Shown: positions 24,365 to 32,499 of the stretch, in pieces
How positions within the stretch are numbered: the stretch's first letter is position 1
Layout: each line of letters begins with the position of its first letter
NCBI GenBank assembly: GCA_017435255.1
Contig: JAFSFI010000011.1
Location: 1-48,893 of the forward strand
DNA: 48,893 nt
Source of the DNA: Bacilli bacterium
GTDB taxonomy: Bacteria; Bacillota_I; Bacilli_A; RF39; UBA660
Direction of reading: 5' to 3'
The notes under the pieces: model-generated
What the model saw: only the letters and a program-made list of their open reading frames with translations
The model's database searches: none
What the model was told of the DNA's origin: nothing
Made by a program: the position numbers and the translations under genes

Positions 24365-25642
24365 TTATTTCACTTTTTTTCTAAGTTTATATATCGCATA
24401 AATGTTAATTATACCTAGAATAGCAATTAATATATCAACAAAATCCCACAATAAAGAAGCCCTGACAACGCTACCTACCGTTAACAAACAAATAGTAATC
24501 AACTTTAATACGAAAATCGATTTTGAATTGGAATTTGATTTTATAAATTTTAAACTATTTTCACCATAGTAATAACCAGAAATGATTGTAGAAAATGCAA
24601 AAACAAATATTGTCAACACTAAAACTACTTCCCCGATTGATCCCAAATGATAATTCAATGCATATTGTGTTATTTCAATACCATTTACATTGATAAATGT
24701 AATATCAGAATAATTACTCATTAATATCATAATAGCTGTTAATGTGCACAAAACCAGTGTAGTAAAATAAATACCTATTATTTGAATCATGCCTTGACCT
24801 CTAGCATCATCATTATCCACCGTAGAAGCTGCTATAGCGCCACTTCCAATTCCAGCTTCGTTTGAAAAAATACCTCTTTGAAATCCAATAATGAAAGTTG
24901 TTAATAAACCGGAACCAAAAGCTTTAAAGTTAAAGGCTTCTACTACAATAGTTTTTAATATTAGCGGCAACAAAGTTATATTGGATAGAATTACATAACC
25001 AGATATGATTAAATATATGACCACAATAAAAGGCATAATCTTAGACGAAATTTTTATTATGTAACTTGCACCTTTTAGAATCACGTACCCAGTAATTAGA
25101 GAAAGCAATATACCTGTAATAAGAGGGTTAATGCCTGCAAAAGATTCTATTGACTTAGCAATTGTGTTAGCTTGAATGGTAGAAAATCCAAAAATATATG
25201 TAATAATAATTAATAAAGCATAAATTTTTCCTAACCATTTATTATTCAATCCATAATTAATATAATAAGATGGGCCACCTTGATATACATTATCTATTTT
25301 TCTATGAAACAAAACTCCTAAAAAACTCTCTACATATGCATTTGGAGCAACAACAAATGTTGCTATCCACATCCAAAAAATGGTTCCTGGTCCCCCAAAG
25401 TAAACCGCCAACGCCACACCCGCTAATGAACCTACTCCAATTCTCGCTCCTAGTGTTAACATTAGTGTTTCAAAGGGAGAAACTTTTTCGTACCCACTTC
25501 TTTTAAACCCTGTAAACATATCCCTTATATTAAACTGTATAAATTTAAGTTTTTTACTAAAATAAACTCCGGCATAAATTAACAATATTGTCGTTATCCC
25601 CCATAAAATTCTATTTATACTTGTTAAAATAATTATCACCAA
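24365..25642 (-). CDS. Alanine/glycine:cation symporter (AGCS family)
   Basis: Sodium- or proton-coupled amino acid uptake. The 425-residue protein has about eleven membrane helices and the AGCS signatures GARIGVGSLAGVALAVYFGGPG (given here only in part: GARIGVGSLAG) near 65-75 and the IFSNEAGIGSGAIAA block near 258-272 that binds the amino acid. Substrate (Ala, Gly or Gln) cannot be told. The start is uncertain: the listed GTG at 25642 has no ribosome-binding site and lies only ~8 nt after a TATAAT (25656-25651), so it would be nearly leaderless. An rlmH terminator separates it from the upstream genes. Confidence 0.9.
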   Translation of the reverse strand: MVIIILTSINRILWGITTILLIYAGVYFSKKLKFIQFNIRDMFTGFKRSGYEKVSPFETLMLTLGARIGVGSLAGVALAVYFGGPGTIFWMWIATFVVAPNAYVESFLGVLFHRKIDNVYQGGPSYYINYGLNNKWLGKIYALLIIITYIFGFSTIQANTIAKSIESFAGINPLITGILLSLITGYVILKGASYIIKISSKIMPFIVVIYLIISGYVILSNITLLPLILKTIVVEAFNFKAFGSGLLTTFIIGFQRGIFSNEAGIGSGAIAASTVDNDDARGQGMIQIIGIYFTTLVLCTLTAIMILMSNYSDITFINVNGIEITQYALNYHLGSIGEVVLVLTIFVFAFSTIISGYYYGENSLKFIKSNSNSKSIFVLKLITICLLTVGSVVRASLLWDFVDILIAILGIINIYAIYKLRKKVK

Positions 25643-25669
25643 TAAATTTTATTATAGATGAACGAAATT

Positions 25670-25702
25670 TATTAAAAAAGAATATCTATTTATGATATTC
25701 TT
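25670..25702 (-). terminator. Terminator of the dnaB-walJ-rlmH cluster
   Basis: Minus-strand AAGAATATC (25702-25694), 7-nt loop, GATATTCTT (25686-25678), then TTTTTT. It overlaps the rlmH stop codon. Confidence 0.85.
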
Positions 25703-26141
25703 CGTTATTATTTATTTTAAATACCCTGTAAATTTGCTCAAGCAGCATTATCCTAAACAACTGATGTGGAAAGGTCAATTTTGAAAAAGATAATCGATAG
25801 TTTGCTCTTGTTTTTACTTGATCATCCAAACCATAAGATCCACCAATAATAAATACAATATTGCTATGCATTAAAAATATTTTATCTATTTTCTTAGCCA
25901 ACTCCAATGAATTAATTTGATTTCCTTCAATCTCTAGAGTAATAACATAATCTTTTTCATTAATGTTTTTTAATATTTCTTCCTGTTCTTTTTTTAAAAT
26001 AGTATGAATATCAAAACCACTAATATCATTAACTTCTATAATGTTTACCTTAGTATATTTGCTTAATCTTTTTAAATATTCATTAACTGAATCCTTTAAA
26101 TAACTTTCTTTTAATTTTCCAACACATATAATTTTAATCAT
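25686..26141 (-). CDS. rlmH: RlmH, 23S rRNA pseudouridine-1915 N3-methyltransferase
   Basis: SPOUT-class methyltransferase acting on assembled 70S ribosomes. The 151-residue protein begins MIKIICVGKLKESYLKDSV, has the SAM-binding knot FIIGGSYGLDDQVK (about 101-114) and the conserved end SFSKLTFPHQLFRIMLLEQIYR followed by YHK (split here: LTFPHQLFR and EQIYR). It directly follows walJ, with 0 nt between stop and start, the same pairing as yycJ...yydA in Bacillus. It ends at a strong terminator. Confidence 0.97.
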   Translation of the reverse strand: MIKIICVGKLKESYLKDSVNEYLKRLSKYTKVNIIEVNDISGFDIHTILKKEQEEILKNINEKDYVITLEIEGNQINSLELAKKIDKIFLMHSNIVFIIGGSYGLDDQVKTRANYRLSFSKLTFPHQLFRIMLLEQIYRVFKINNNEEYHK

Positions 26142-26903
26142 TTAAACCTCTATTAATTCTGTACCTTCATTTTGATAGGCTATAACAATATTGTCACAAT
26201 CGAATTCAGAATTAACCAATTCTTCTTTTACTTGTGATAATGCCAAATCATAAGTATTGTTGTTTTCGCTTATGTGTGCTAACAATATAAATTTAGTGTT
26301 ATCACCAATAACTTTTGTTAAATATCTTCCTGCATATCTATTAGATAAATGGCCTTTATCACTAATTACTCTTTGTTTTAAATGATAGGGATAAGGTCCA
26401 TTCATTAGCATTTCCTCATCATGATTTGTTTCAATTATATATACATTTTTATTAGCAGTTATATCATAATATTTTTTATTAATATATCCCGTATCAGTAA
26501 TATATACTAATGACTTTTGATCATATTCAACGATAAAGCCATATGATACTACATCATGAGAAGTTTCTATTAATGTGACATGAATATCGTTAATATTAAA
26601 TTCTTTATTAACCACAATAATAAATTCTACTGGTATTATCTTCGTTAAATCATATACAAGTTCAGGAGGAACATATACTTTTAATTTGTGCTTTTTTACT
26701 ATTTGAATTAAACCCTTAATGTGATCAGAGTGCATATGAGAAATTAATATTCCGTCTAAATCATATATATCAATTCCAACATTATTCAAACACTTTTTTA
26801 TTTGTAGCTCAGTAATTCCAGCATCAATTAATAGTTTAGTATTATTTGAAACTATTAAAGTACAATTTCCTTTAGAACCACTAGCTAATACTTTTATTTT
26901 CAT
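26142..26903 (-). CDS. walJ: WalJ/YycJ-type metallo-beta-lactamase-fold hydrolase
   Basis: Predicted DNA- or phosphoester-processing nuclease linked to coordination of replication and wall synthesis in Firmicutes. The 253-residue protein has the MBL metal motif HMHSDHIKG (about 57-65), with further His and Asp ligands (ETSHDV, DTGY, ETNHD) and a C-terminal LAHISENNNT. This matches YycJ/WalJ. The usual walRK genes are not adjacent; instead it overlaps by 4 nt a LysM-G5-M23 protein and lies downstream of dnaB, close to its place in Bacillus. Confidence 0.88.
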   Translation of the reverse strand: MKIKVLASGSKGNCTLIVSNNTKLLIDAGITELQIKKCLNNVGIDIYDLDGILISHMHSDHIKGLIQIVKKHKLKVYVPPELVYDLTKIIPVEFIIVVNKEFNINDIHVTLIETSHDVVSYGFIVEYDQKSLVYITDTGYINKKYYDITANKNVYIIETNHDEEMLMNGPYPYHLKQRVISDKGHLSNRYAGRYLTKVIGDNTKFILLAHISENNNTYDLALSQVKEELVNSEFDCDNIVIAYQNEGTELIEV

Positions 26904-28360
26904 CTATAAAATAATAGCGGGTTATAAGATGTGCCATTATGAACGCTACCAGCCCAAATTCCAAAATGCAAGTGAACTCCTGTAGAAAAACCAGTATCTC
27001 CCATTGTTCCTATTATTTGACCTGCTTCCACTATTTGACCCTTCTTTACTTTTAGGGAATCCATGTGGGCATATTCAGAAAAATATCCATTATTGTGATC
27101 TATATGTATATAGTAGCCGTTGTAACTATGATACTCTGCCTTTGTTACAACACCATTATTAGCAGCATATATTGGAGACCCTCTTCCTGTCCCTGTAATA
27201 TCAAGTCCCTGATGAAGTTTTCCCCAACGCCATCCATAAGGACTACTAATCATATATGGTTGAGCTGTTGGCCAATGCCATTTCCCGCCACCTATGCTCG
27301 AAACCTCCCTATTTCCTCTAACAATGATTTTAGATACAGTGGGTTGAATCTCCTCTGTTCCAGCGGGCAGTGCTTCTACTATATCGCCATTTACAATTTT
27401 CATTTTTCTTGTAACTCGACTTAAACCATTCTCGCCTTCTTGTTTAACATATTCAGTACCAATTATCAAAGTATCATCATATTCATAAATTGTGTCATAT
27501 TGCTTGACCTCATCAGTTACGGTGTGATTTTCTTCAACTACTTTAAATGCAGGTTTGATAATTCCCAAAGTAACTTCTTGTCCTTCGTATAAAAGATTGT
27601 CGGCACTGTTAAATTGATCATTAGCTATCAAAAATTCTCCTACAGATAATTTATTATTGAACGCCACCTTTTCGATAGTATCACCAAGTTTTACGACATA
27701 TTTTTGTTGCTCTTCCAAAGTTCCAAACAACAAATATTTACTAAGGTCATCAGTATTTAAAAATATCTTATCTCTAATTGAAATATTCGCTTCCTTAATA
27801 AGGATGTCGTTTTGCAAATATACATCTTCTATAATAGTTCCGGTTTCTTTAATAGGTTCCTGTGTTCCATTTAGAAATTTTTCATAATCTTCTTCTTCGA
27901 TAAAAGCACCGATAGTATTATCAACAGAATCAATAAATACCTGTTTGTCTAATACATTAACAACAACATCATCAGTCATTTCTGAACCTTCATCTGTTAT
28001 TTCTTCCACACCTTTTATTGTTATCCTATATCCTTTTATAGTAAAAGGCGCCTTATCATTTATTTTTTCATATATTGCTACTACACTCTCTATTTTTTCA
28101 TTGTATGTAATTTCTTTTACAATATCAAGATTGTTTGGTATATAGACTTTATCTACTCCATATTTTTCTTTAATACTTTCTTGTTCGGCATCTATATATG
28201 TTTCTAATTCTTCTTTTGAATATATAAGTCCTATTGATTCACCATCTAAATAAACTCTATAAACCTCTTGAGGATCATACGCTTTTTTATACCCAAAGAA
28301 AAAGACGCTAGAACTTATAATTAACGCTAAAACAGTATATAAAATTGTCTTCTTATTCAT
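26900..28360 (-). CDS. Membrane-anchored LysM-G5-M23 peptidoglycan endopeptidase
   Basis: Probable cell-wall hydrolase. 486 residues: an N-terminal membrane anchor (~5-23), a long extracytoplasmic region (~30-210), a LysM domain (~220-268, YVVKLGDTIEKVAFNNKLSV), a G5 domain (~270-350, ending KIIVRGNRE) and a C-terminal M23 domain (~365-486). The M23 zinc site is complete: HQGLDITG, HIDHNNG, and HLHFGIW. Active, unlike the SpoIIQ in this window. It overlaps dnaB by 8 nt upstream and walJ by 4 nt downstream, so it is part of that operon. It may act in wall remodelling or separation; a sporulation role is equally possible. Confidence 0.92.
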   Translation of the reverse strand: MNKKTILYTVLALIISSSVFFFGYKKAYDPQEVYRVYLDGESIGLIYSKEELETYIDAEQESIKEKYGVDKVYIPNNLDIVKEITYNEKIESVVAIYEKINDKAPFTIKGYRITIKGVEEITDEGSEMTDDVVVNVLDKQVFIDSVDNTIGAFIEEEDYEKFLNGTQEPIKETGTIIEDVYLQNDILIKEANISIRDKIFLNTDDLSKYLLFGTLEEQQKYVVKLGDTIEKVAFNNKLSVGEFLIANDQFNSADNLLYEGQEVTLGIIKPAFKVVEENHTVTDEVKQYDTIYEYDDTLIIGTEYVKQEGENGLSRVTRKMKIVNGDIVEALPAGTEEIQPTVSKIIVRGNREVSSIGGGKWHWPTAQPYMISSPYGWRWGKLHQGLDITGTGRGSPIYAANNGVVTKAEYHSYNGYYIHIDHNNGYFSEYAHMDSLKVKKGQIVEAGQIIGTMGDTGFSTGVHLHFGIWAGSVHNGTSYNPLLFYR

Positions 28361-29708
28361 AAGTTCCTCCTTGTCCTTCTTTCTGATAACTCAAGAACGT
28401 AGAAGTATCTCTCTTAAATAATAATTCTATAGTTGCTGTTGGTCCATTACGATGTTTTGCTATTATAAATTCACTAATGCTAGTATTAGCATCTATAGCT
28501 TGTTCTTTATTATAATAATCATCTCGATACAAGAATGCTACTATATCGGCATCCTGTTCAATAGATCCCGATTCTCTTAAATCACTCATTATAGGTCTTT
28601 TGTTTTCACGAGCATCAACAGCACGAGACAATTGTGCTAAAGCAATTACCGGTACATTTAATTCCAAAGCCATGGTCTTTAAAGAACGAGAAATGTCAGA
28701 CACCTCTTGTTGACGATTAGCGCCATAATTGCCGGTTGAAGATATTAATTGTAAATAGTCGATAATTACCACTCCCAAACCTTCGTTACTGCTGGCAAGT
28801 CTTCTACATTTTGATCTAATCTCACCAATAGTAATCCCTGGAGTATCATCCATATACAGTTTAGTATCAGCCAACTGACTTATTGCTTCATTTAGTTTTT
28901 TCCAGTCCTCATTTAATAATTTTCCTGTTGCTAATTTTTTGCCTTCTATTTGCCCTAGTGAACTAAGCATACGAGACGCTAATTGCTCTGCGCCCATTTC
29001 CATATTAAATAGAGCAACGGTTTTATCTGTGTTTATGGCTACATTTGCTGCTAAATTTACAGCAAAGGCTGTCTTACCCATGGCTGGGCGAGCAGCAATT
29101 ATTATCAATTGATTCCCATGAAGACCAGTAGTAATATTATCAATGTCGTACCATCCCGTTGGTATACCAGTAACTTCACCCTTTGTAGCGGCCAATTTCT
29201 CTAAATTGGCTTGCGTAGAATCAAGAACTTCTTTAATTGTTCTAAACTCTGTAGAACGTCTATTCTTTATTATACTTAGTATTTTTCTTTCTGCTTCATC
29301 TAGAGTCTCATTAACATTGCCATCAGATTGATATGCATTAGTGGCAATATTGGTAGAAACTTCGATTAGTCTTCTTAAAATAGCAGAATCTTCCACTAAT
29401 TTAATATAATATTCAGCATTCGCAGCGGTTGGAACGCTGTCAAGCACTTCTGATAAATATTCAACCCCGCCTATTTCATTTAATATATTTTTATTTTTTA
29501 ATTCGGATGTTAGCGTAGTAATATCTATAGGTTTTTTAGCTTCATTCATGTTTTTGATTGTTTCAAAAATTAAAGCATTGTTATTATTATAAAAAGTTTC
29601 CTTTGTAAGCGTCTCACATGCCTTATCTAATGCATATTTAGACAGGAACATCGACCCTATTACGGATTGTTCCGCTTCAAAGTTGTTTGGTATATTTTTA
29701 TTAGGCAT
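28353..29708 (-). CDS. dnaB: Replicative DNA helicase DnaB (DnaC of Bacillus)
   Basis: Hexameric 5'-3' helicase at the replication fork. The 451-residue protein has the N-terminal primase-interaction domain (1-~105, FEAEQSVIGSMFL) and the RecA-like domain with Walker A in ARPAMGKTAFA (~208-218), Walker B VVIIDYLQLI, and RHGDT-like RNGPTATIELLF near the end. No intein is present. It lies 11 nt after rplI and overlaps the M23 gene, as rplI-dnaC in Bacillus. The start is supported by AGGAGG. Confidence 0.97.
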   Translation of the reverse strand: MPNKNIPNNFEAEQSVIGSMFLSKYALDKACETLTKETFYNNNNALIFETIKNMNEAKKPIDITTLTSELKNKNILNEIGGVEYLSEVLDSVPTAANAEYYIKLVEDSAILRRLIEVSTNIATNAYQSDGNVNETLDEAERKILSIIKNRRSTEFRTIKEVLDSTQANLEKLAATKGEVTGIPTGWYDIDNITTGLHGNQLIIIAARPAMGKTAFAVNLAANVAINTDKTVALFNMEMGAEQLASRMLSSLGQIEGKKLATGKLLNEDWKKLNEAISQLADTKLYMDDTPGITIGEIRSKCRRLASSNEGLGVVIIDYLQLISSTGNYGANRQQEVSDISRSLKTMALELNVPVIALAQLSRAVDARENKRPIMSDLRESGSIEQDADIVAFLYRDDYYNKEQAIDANTSISEFIIAKHRNGPTATIELLFKRDTSTFLSYQKEGQGGTYE

Positions 29709-29719
29709 GATAACACCTC

Positions 29720-30160
29720 CTATTTTTCTAATTTTACTTTTAATTTAGCATATATATCCTTGTATAAATTGATTTTAATATCGTGATATCCTAAACTAGA
29801 TACAGTATGATCAAATTCTACTTGTTTGCGATCGATGCTATATCCCTTTTTATCCAATTCTTCCTTTATTTGTTTTGAACTTATGCTTCCAAAGACCTGA
29901 TCACCTTTACCAGTCTTCACAACAAATACCAATTCTTCTTTCTCTAATTTTTGTTTTAAAGTTGTTGCATCTTTCCTCATTTTTTCATCTTGTTCTTTTT
30001 GGTGTTCACATTCACGATTATATTTTCCTAATGTTGAATCCGTAAGTTGTGAAGCATATCCATTTTTTATCAAGAAATTTTTTGCATATCCATCTTTTAC
30101 TTCTTTTATATCTCCTCTTTTGCCTTGACCTCTTAAATCTTTAATAAAAATTACTTTCAT
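29720..30160 (-). CDS. rplI: Ribosomal protein bL9
   Basis: Large-subunit protein with two globular domains joined by a long helix. The 146-residue protein begins MKVIFIKDLRGQGKRGDIKE and keeps GYAKNFLIKNGYA, the N-terminal L9 signature, then a charged connecting helix (~40-75) and the C-terminal domain. Start is supported by AAGGGGGAG. It sits between the DHH phosphodiesterase and dnaB, the conserved gdpP-rplI-dnaB order. Confidence 0.97.
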   Translation of the reverse strand: MKVIFIKDLRGQGKRGDIKEVKDGYAKNFLIKNGYASQLTDSTLGKYNRECEHQKEQDEKMRKDATTLKQKLEKEELVFVVKTGKGDQVFGSISSKQIKEELDKKGYSIDRKQVEFDHTVSSLGYHDIKINLYKDIYAKLKVKLEK

Positions 30161-30174
30161 GTTTTATCTCCCCC

Positions 30175-31146
30175 TTACAAAAGTTTGATTATATTTATAA
30201 TTTCCTTTTCTAAATTATTAGTAGTTGTGTTAGAAACTTTGGCAGCTGCCTCATGCACATCGCCACCTCCACCTAACATACCTAGGATTTGTCCAACATT
30301 TATATTACCTAAAGATCTTGCGCTAACGCCCACTGTATCCTTATCTGTTTTAGCAATAACAAACGAGGCCTCTATATCATTAAACAACAACAATGTGTCA
30401 GCTGCTTTTGCCAACTCCTCTCGACGATACACGTCTTCGTTTTGCCCTTTGGTAATAGCAATATTATTAATAATTTTTGTATTAGTTATCATCTGTTGCC
30501 TTTTGATGTACTTGTTTAAATCTTGTTTCAATAAATACTGCACCTTGTTAGGCTTAGCACCGCAAGTAGTCAGAAAATATGAATAATAAAATGTATTGGT
30601 ATCTGTTTTTAACACATAACTATTAGTATCCAGTATTATACCCGATAATAAAACTGTAGCTAAATCACTATCTATAATATATTTATTAAGTTTTAGAAAT
30701 TCAGTCATCATTTCACAAGTACTAGAAGCGTCAGTGTCTATTATAACCAATTTTTCGTTAATCATAGTTCCCGTCCCTTGTTCATGATGGTCTATGATTA
30801 TTTTAGTATCAAAGTCTTGCTCTAAAGAAGGATTTTGTAACAAGTAGTTTTTATTAGTATCAATTACAACCAATAAACTATCTCCATTCTTTAACTTCAA
30901 TGCTTTTTCACTATCTAAAAATTGAACGCTTTCAATTAAATCCTTTATAACCTTTTCTACAGCGGGTTCCAATCGATTATCATCAACAATTATATAAGCT
31001 TCTTTGTTTAAAGCAATAGAATAGTTATACATAGCTAAACAAGCCCCTAAAGCATCTAAATCTAAATCTTTATGGCCAACAATAAAAACATTCGAACTAT
31101 CATTAATTAGTTTATTTATTTTTTTGTAATTATCAATTATTTTCAT
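30175..31146 (-). CDS. Stand-alone DHH/DHHA1 phosphodiesterase at the gdpP position
   Basis: Predicted cyclic-di-AMP or nanoRNA phosphodiesterase. The 323-residue protein consists only of a DHH domain (GHKDLDLDALG at ~24-34, VVIDTNK, DHH at 119-121, DTDASST) and a DHHA1 domain with GGGGDVHEAA near 300. Full-length GdpP of Bacilli (~650 residues) also has two membrane helices, a degenerate PAS and a GGDEF domain; these are absent and only ~98 bp separate this gene from yabQ upstream. The gdpP-rplI-dnaB order suggests it is the GdpP equivalent reduced to its catalytic part; an NrnA/DhhP-type role is the alternative. Confidence 0.88.
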   Translation of the reverse strand: MKIIDNYKKINKLINDSSNVFIVGHKDLDLDALGACLAMYNYSIALNKEAYIIVDDNRLEPAVEKVIKDLIESVQFLDSEKALKLKNGDSLLVVIDTNKNYLLQNPSLEQDFDTKIIIDHHEQGTGTMINEKLVIIDTDASSTCEMMTEFLKLNKYIIDSDLATVLLSGIILDTNSYVLKTDTNTFYYSYFLTTCGAKPNKVQYLLKQDLNKYIKRQQMITNTKIINNIAITKGQNEDVYRREELAKAADTLLLFNDIEASFVIAKTDKDTVGVSARSLGNINVGQILGMLGGGGDVHEAAAKVSNTTTNNLEKEIINIIKLL

Positions 31147-31214
31147 AAACCTCCTGACAAACCCCCAAATTAATTATACAACAAAATCGATGTTATGTCA
31201 TTACTATATAAATA

Positions 31215-31254
31215 AGAAAAAAAGAAATATGAATTGTCGCTAATTCATATTTCT
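31215..31254 (-). terminator. Terminator of yabPQ
   Basis: A 13-bp perfect stem: minus-strand AGAAATATGAATT (31254-31242) and AATTCATATTTCT (31235-31223), 6-nt loop, then a T-run. It overlaps the yabQ stop codon. Confidence 0.9.
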
Positions 31255-31532
31255 AATTTATCTTTTCTAATTCGACGGCTCTTTTTATTGCCAATCCAAA
31301 AGCCCAAAATAAGCATTATTATAAAATAGCTATGTATTATCCCACTATTTATTATGCAGAGCACAGAAAAATACAATAATGTGGTTATAGTAATAAAAAG
31401 AAAATTAACTGTAATTTTTATAATCTTTTTTCTTATAAACAAAAATTTATAAAACAAATTAAATAGAACAGAAAAAAACATTCCAAAAATAAACGAAACA
31501 ATTAGAGATTGTATTTGTATTTCTAAGCTCAT
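31245..31532 (-). CDS. yabQ: YabQ, sporulation membrane protein
   Basis: Membrane protein needed for spore cortex formation in Bacillus. The 95-residue protein has three hydrophobic segments (about 6-28, 38-60, 66-82) and a basic C-terminus NKKSRRIRKDK. Family assignment rests on this architecture and on the start codon overlapping the yabP stop (1 nt shared), the fixed yabP-yabQ pairing of spore formers. It is shorter than Bacillus YabQ (~211 residues) and close to the clostridial length. Confidence 0.82.
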   Translation of the reverse strand: MSLEIQIQSLIVSFIFGMFFSVLFNLFYKFLFIRKKIIKITVNFLFITITTLLYFSVLCIINSGIIHSYFIIMLILGFWIGNKKSRRIRKDKLEI

Positions 31533-31825
31533 TATTTAAACAACCTATTAAATATACTGTTATCTTTATCCTTAGCTTTACCTTCCTCTACATAAGTAAA
31601 ACTTTTAATCATTCCCTTTATTGAAACATTTCCTTGCATTGTATCTAACTTTATTAATTCTAGACCCTCCCCCTTAACTATTAAATATCCCATAGTTGTT
31701 TGCATCAAAAATTCCTCGTTATCAAAGTTATCTATTTTTTTAACCCCTGTTACTATTATGTTTTTTCTTTCGATTACGCTTATTCCATGATTATAGTTAG
31801 TTATATTACCATCGATCTTGTCCAT
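31532..31825 (-). CDS. yabP: YabP, sporulation coat-associated protein
   Basis: Member of the YabP/YqfC family required for cortex assembly in the mother cell. The 97-residue protein shows the family core NHGISVIERKNIIVTGVKKI (about 12-31), DNEEFLMQTTMGYLIVKGEG and KLDTMQGNVSIKGMIKSFTY (about 62-81). The ATG at 31825 follows AGGAGG at 7 nt; a few codons upstream are open but lack a ribosome-binding site. A sigma-E-like promoter lies at 31844-31871. It is coupled to yabQ. Confidence 0.9.
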   Translation of the reverse strand: MDKIDGNITNYNHGISVIERKNIIVTGVKKIDNFDNEEFLMQTTMGYLIVKGEGLELIKLDTMQGNVSIKGMIKSFTYVEEGKAKDKDNSIFNRLFK

Positions 31826-31843
31826 ATTAATTCCTCCTAACAA

Positions 31844-31871
31844 AATATATGTATAAAAAAAAATTATATGA
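31844..31871 (-). promoter_or_regulatory. Candidate sigma-E promoter of yabPQ
   Basis: Minus strand TCATATA (31871-31865) fully matches the sigma-E -35 KMATATW; CATATATT (31851-31844) matches the -10 CATACAMT at 6 of 8. The 13-bp spacer is about 1 bp shorter than usual. It overlaps the end of the spoVG terminator T-run. Confidence 0.45.
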
Positions 31872-31872
31872 A

Positions 31873-31897
31873 CAAAAAAAGCAACTTTTGTTGCTTT
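31873..31897 (-). terminator. Terminator of spoVG
   Basis: Minus-strand AAAGCAAC (31897-31890), loop AAAA, GTTGCTTT (31885-31878), then T5. It lies just after the spoVG stop. Confidence 0.85.
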
Positions 31898-31903
31898 GGT
31901 TTG

Positions 31904-32182
31904 CTACTCTTCGTCTTCTGAAGGTTGATCAGCATTTTTGTATGCTTCAAAAATTGCCTCTTCAAACATTGCACGTCCTTCTGGATTAATTGGATGTGCT
32001 ATATCGCGATAACCACCAGTAGCTGTTTTTCTGCTTGGCATAGCTATGAATAGTCCGTTATCTCCTTCAATTATTCTAATATCGTGTACTGCAAAACTAT
32101 CGTCTATCAATACTGACGCAATTCCTTTCATACGTGAGTTTTCTTTTTCAATTTTTCGCACGTTTACAGATGTGATTTTCAT
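31904..32182 (-). CDS. spoVG: SpoVG, RNA/DNA-binding regulator
   Basis: Small nucleic-acid-binding regulator first found through spore cortex and septation defects. The 92-residue protein begins [20 protein letters not shown] and has the conserved [31 protein letters not shown] and an acidic end QPSEDEE. Nearly full-length match to the family. The ATG follows GGGAGG. Its promoter (32237-32265) contains a perfect AT palindrome in the spacer. It is followed by a terminator and then yabPQ. Confidence 0.97.
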   Translation of the reverse strand: MKITSVNVRKIEKENSRMKGIASVLIDDSFAVHDIRIIEGDNGLFIAMPSRKTATGGYRDIAHPINPEGRAMFEEAIFEAYKNADQPSEDEE

Positions 32183-32236
32183 TTGCCTATCCTCCCTCTT
32201 AAAGTGTAGTCATCATAACTATAACTTTATAATATG

Positions 32237-32265
32237 ATCTTATAATAAATTATTATAAATTGCAA
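32237..32265 (-). promoter_or_regulatory. spoVG promoter with palindrome in the spacer
   Basis: Minus strand TTGCAA (32265-32260), 17-bp spacer, TAAGAT (32242-32237). A perfect dyad TTATAATAA-A-TTATTATAA (32240-32258) fills the spacer. Bacillus spoVG is repressed by AbrB, which prefers AT-rich DNA; a repressor site here would be consistent but is not shown. Confidence 0.5.
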
Positions 32266-32274
32266 CTTTTTTCT

Positions 32275-32499
32275 TTATTTATCAACAAAAATTTCCAAGC
32301 TTTCAGTAAGAACATCACTATAACTAAATGAGCGGATTTGTTCGTTATCGTTATCAAGTTTTACCAAAAAAACATAATTATATGTATTCTCTATTGTACC
32401 AGTAAATGTTTCTGTCTGATTCCTACTACCATTAAATTTAAAATTTAATAATTTGCCTTTGTTATTCTCTAAATTAACTTTTATTTTTTCTATATTCAT
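32275..32499 (-). CDS. veg: Veg protein (DUF1021)
   Basis: Small beta-barrel protein, linked in Bacillus to biofilm regulation and strongly expressed in growth. The 74-residue protein begins MNIEKIKVNLENNKGKLLNF and has GSRNQTETFTGTIENTY, FSYSDVLTESLEI; length and motifs are those of the Veg family. Its start overlaps the yabG stop by 4 nt, so here it is coupled to a sporulation gene. In Bacillus it also follows yabG, but with its own strong promoter. Confidence 0.93.
   Translation of the reverse strand: MNIEKIKVNLENNKGKLLNFKFNGSRNQTETFTGTIENTYNYVFLVKLDNDNEQIRSFSYSDVLTESLEIFVDK

Noticed and set aside
30185..30586. 133-residue plus-strand frame
   Set aside because: It is the antisense shadow of the DHH phosphodiesterase, whose motifs are complete on the minus strand.
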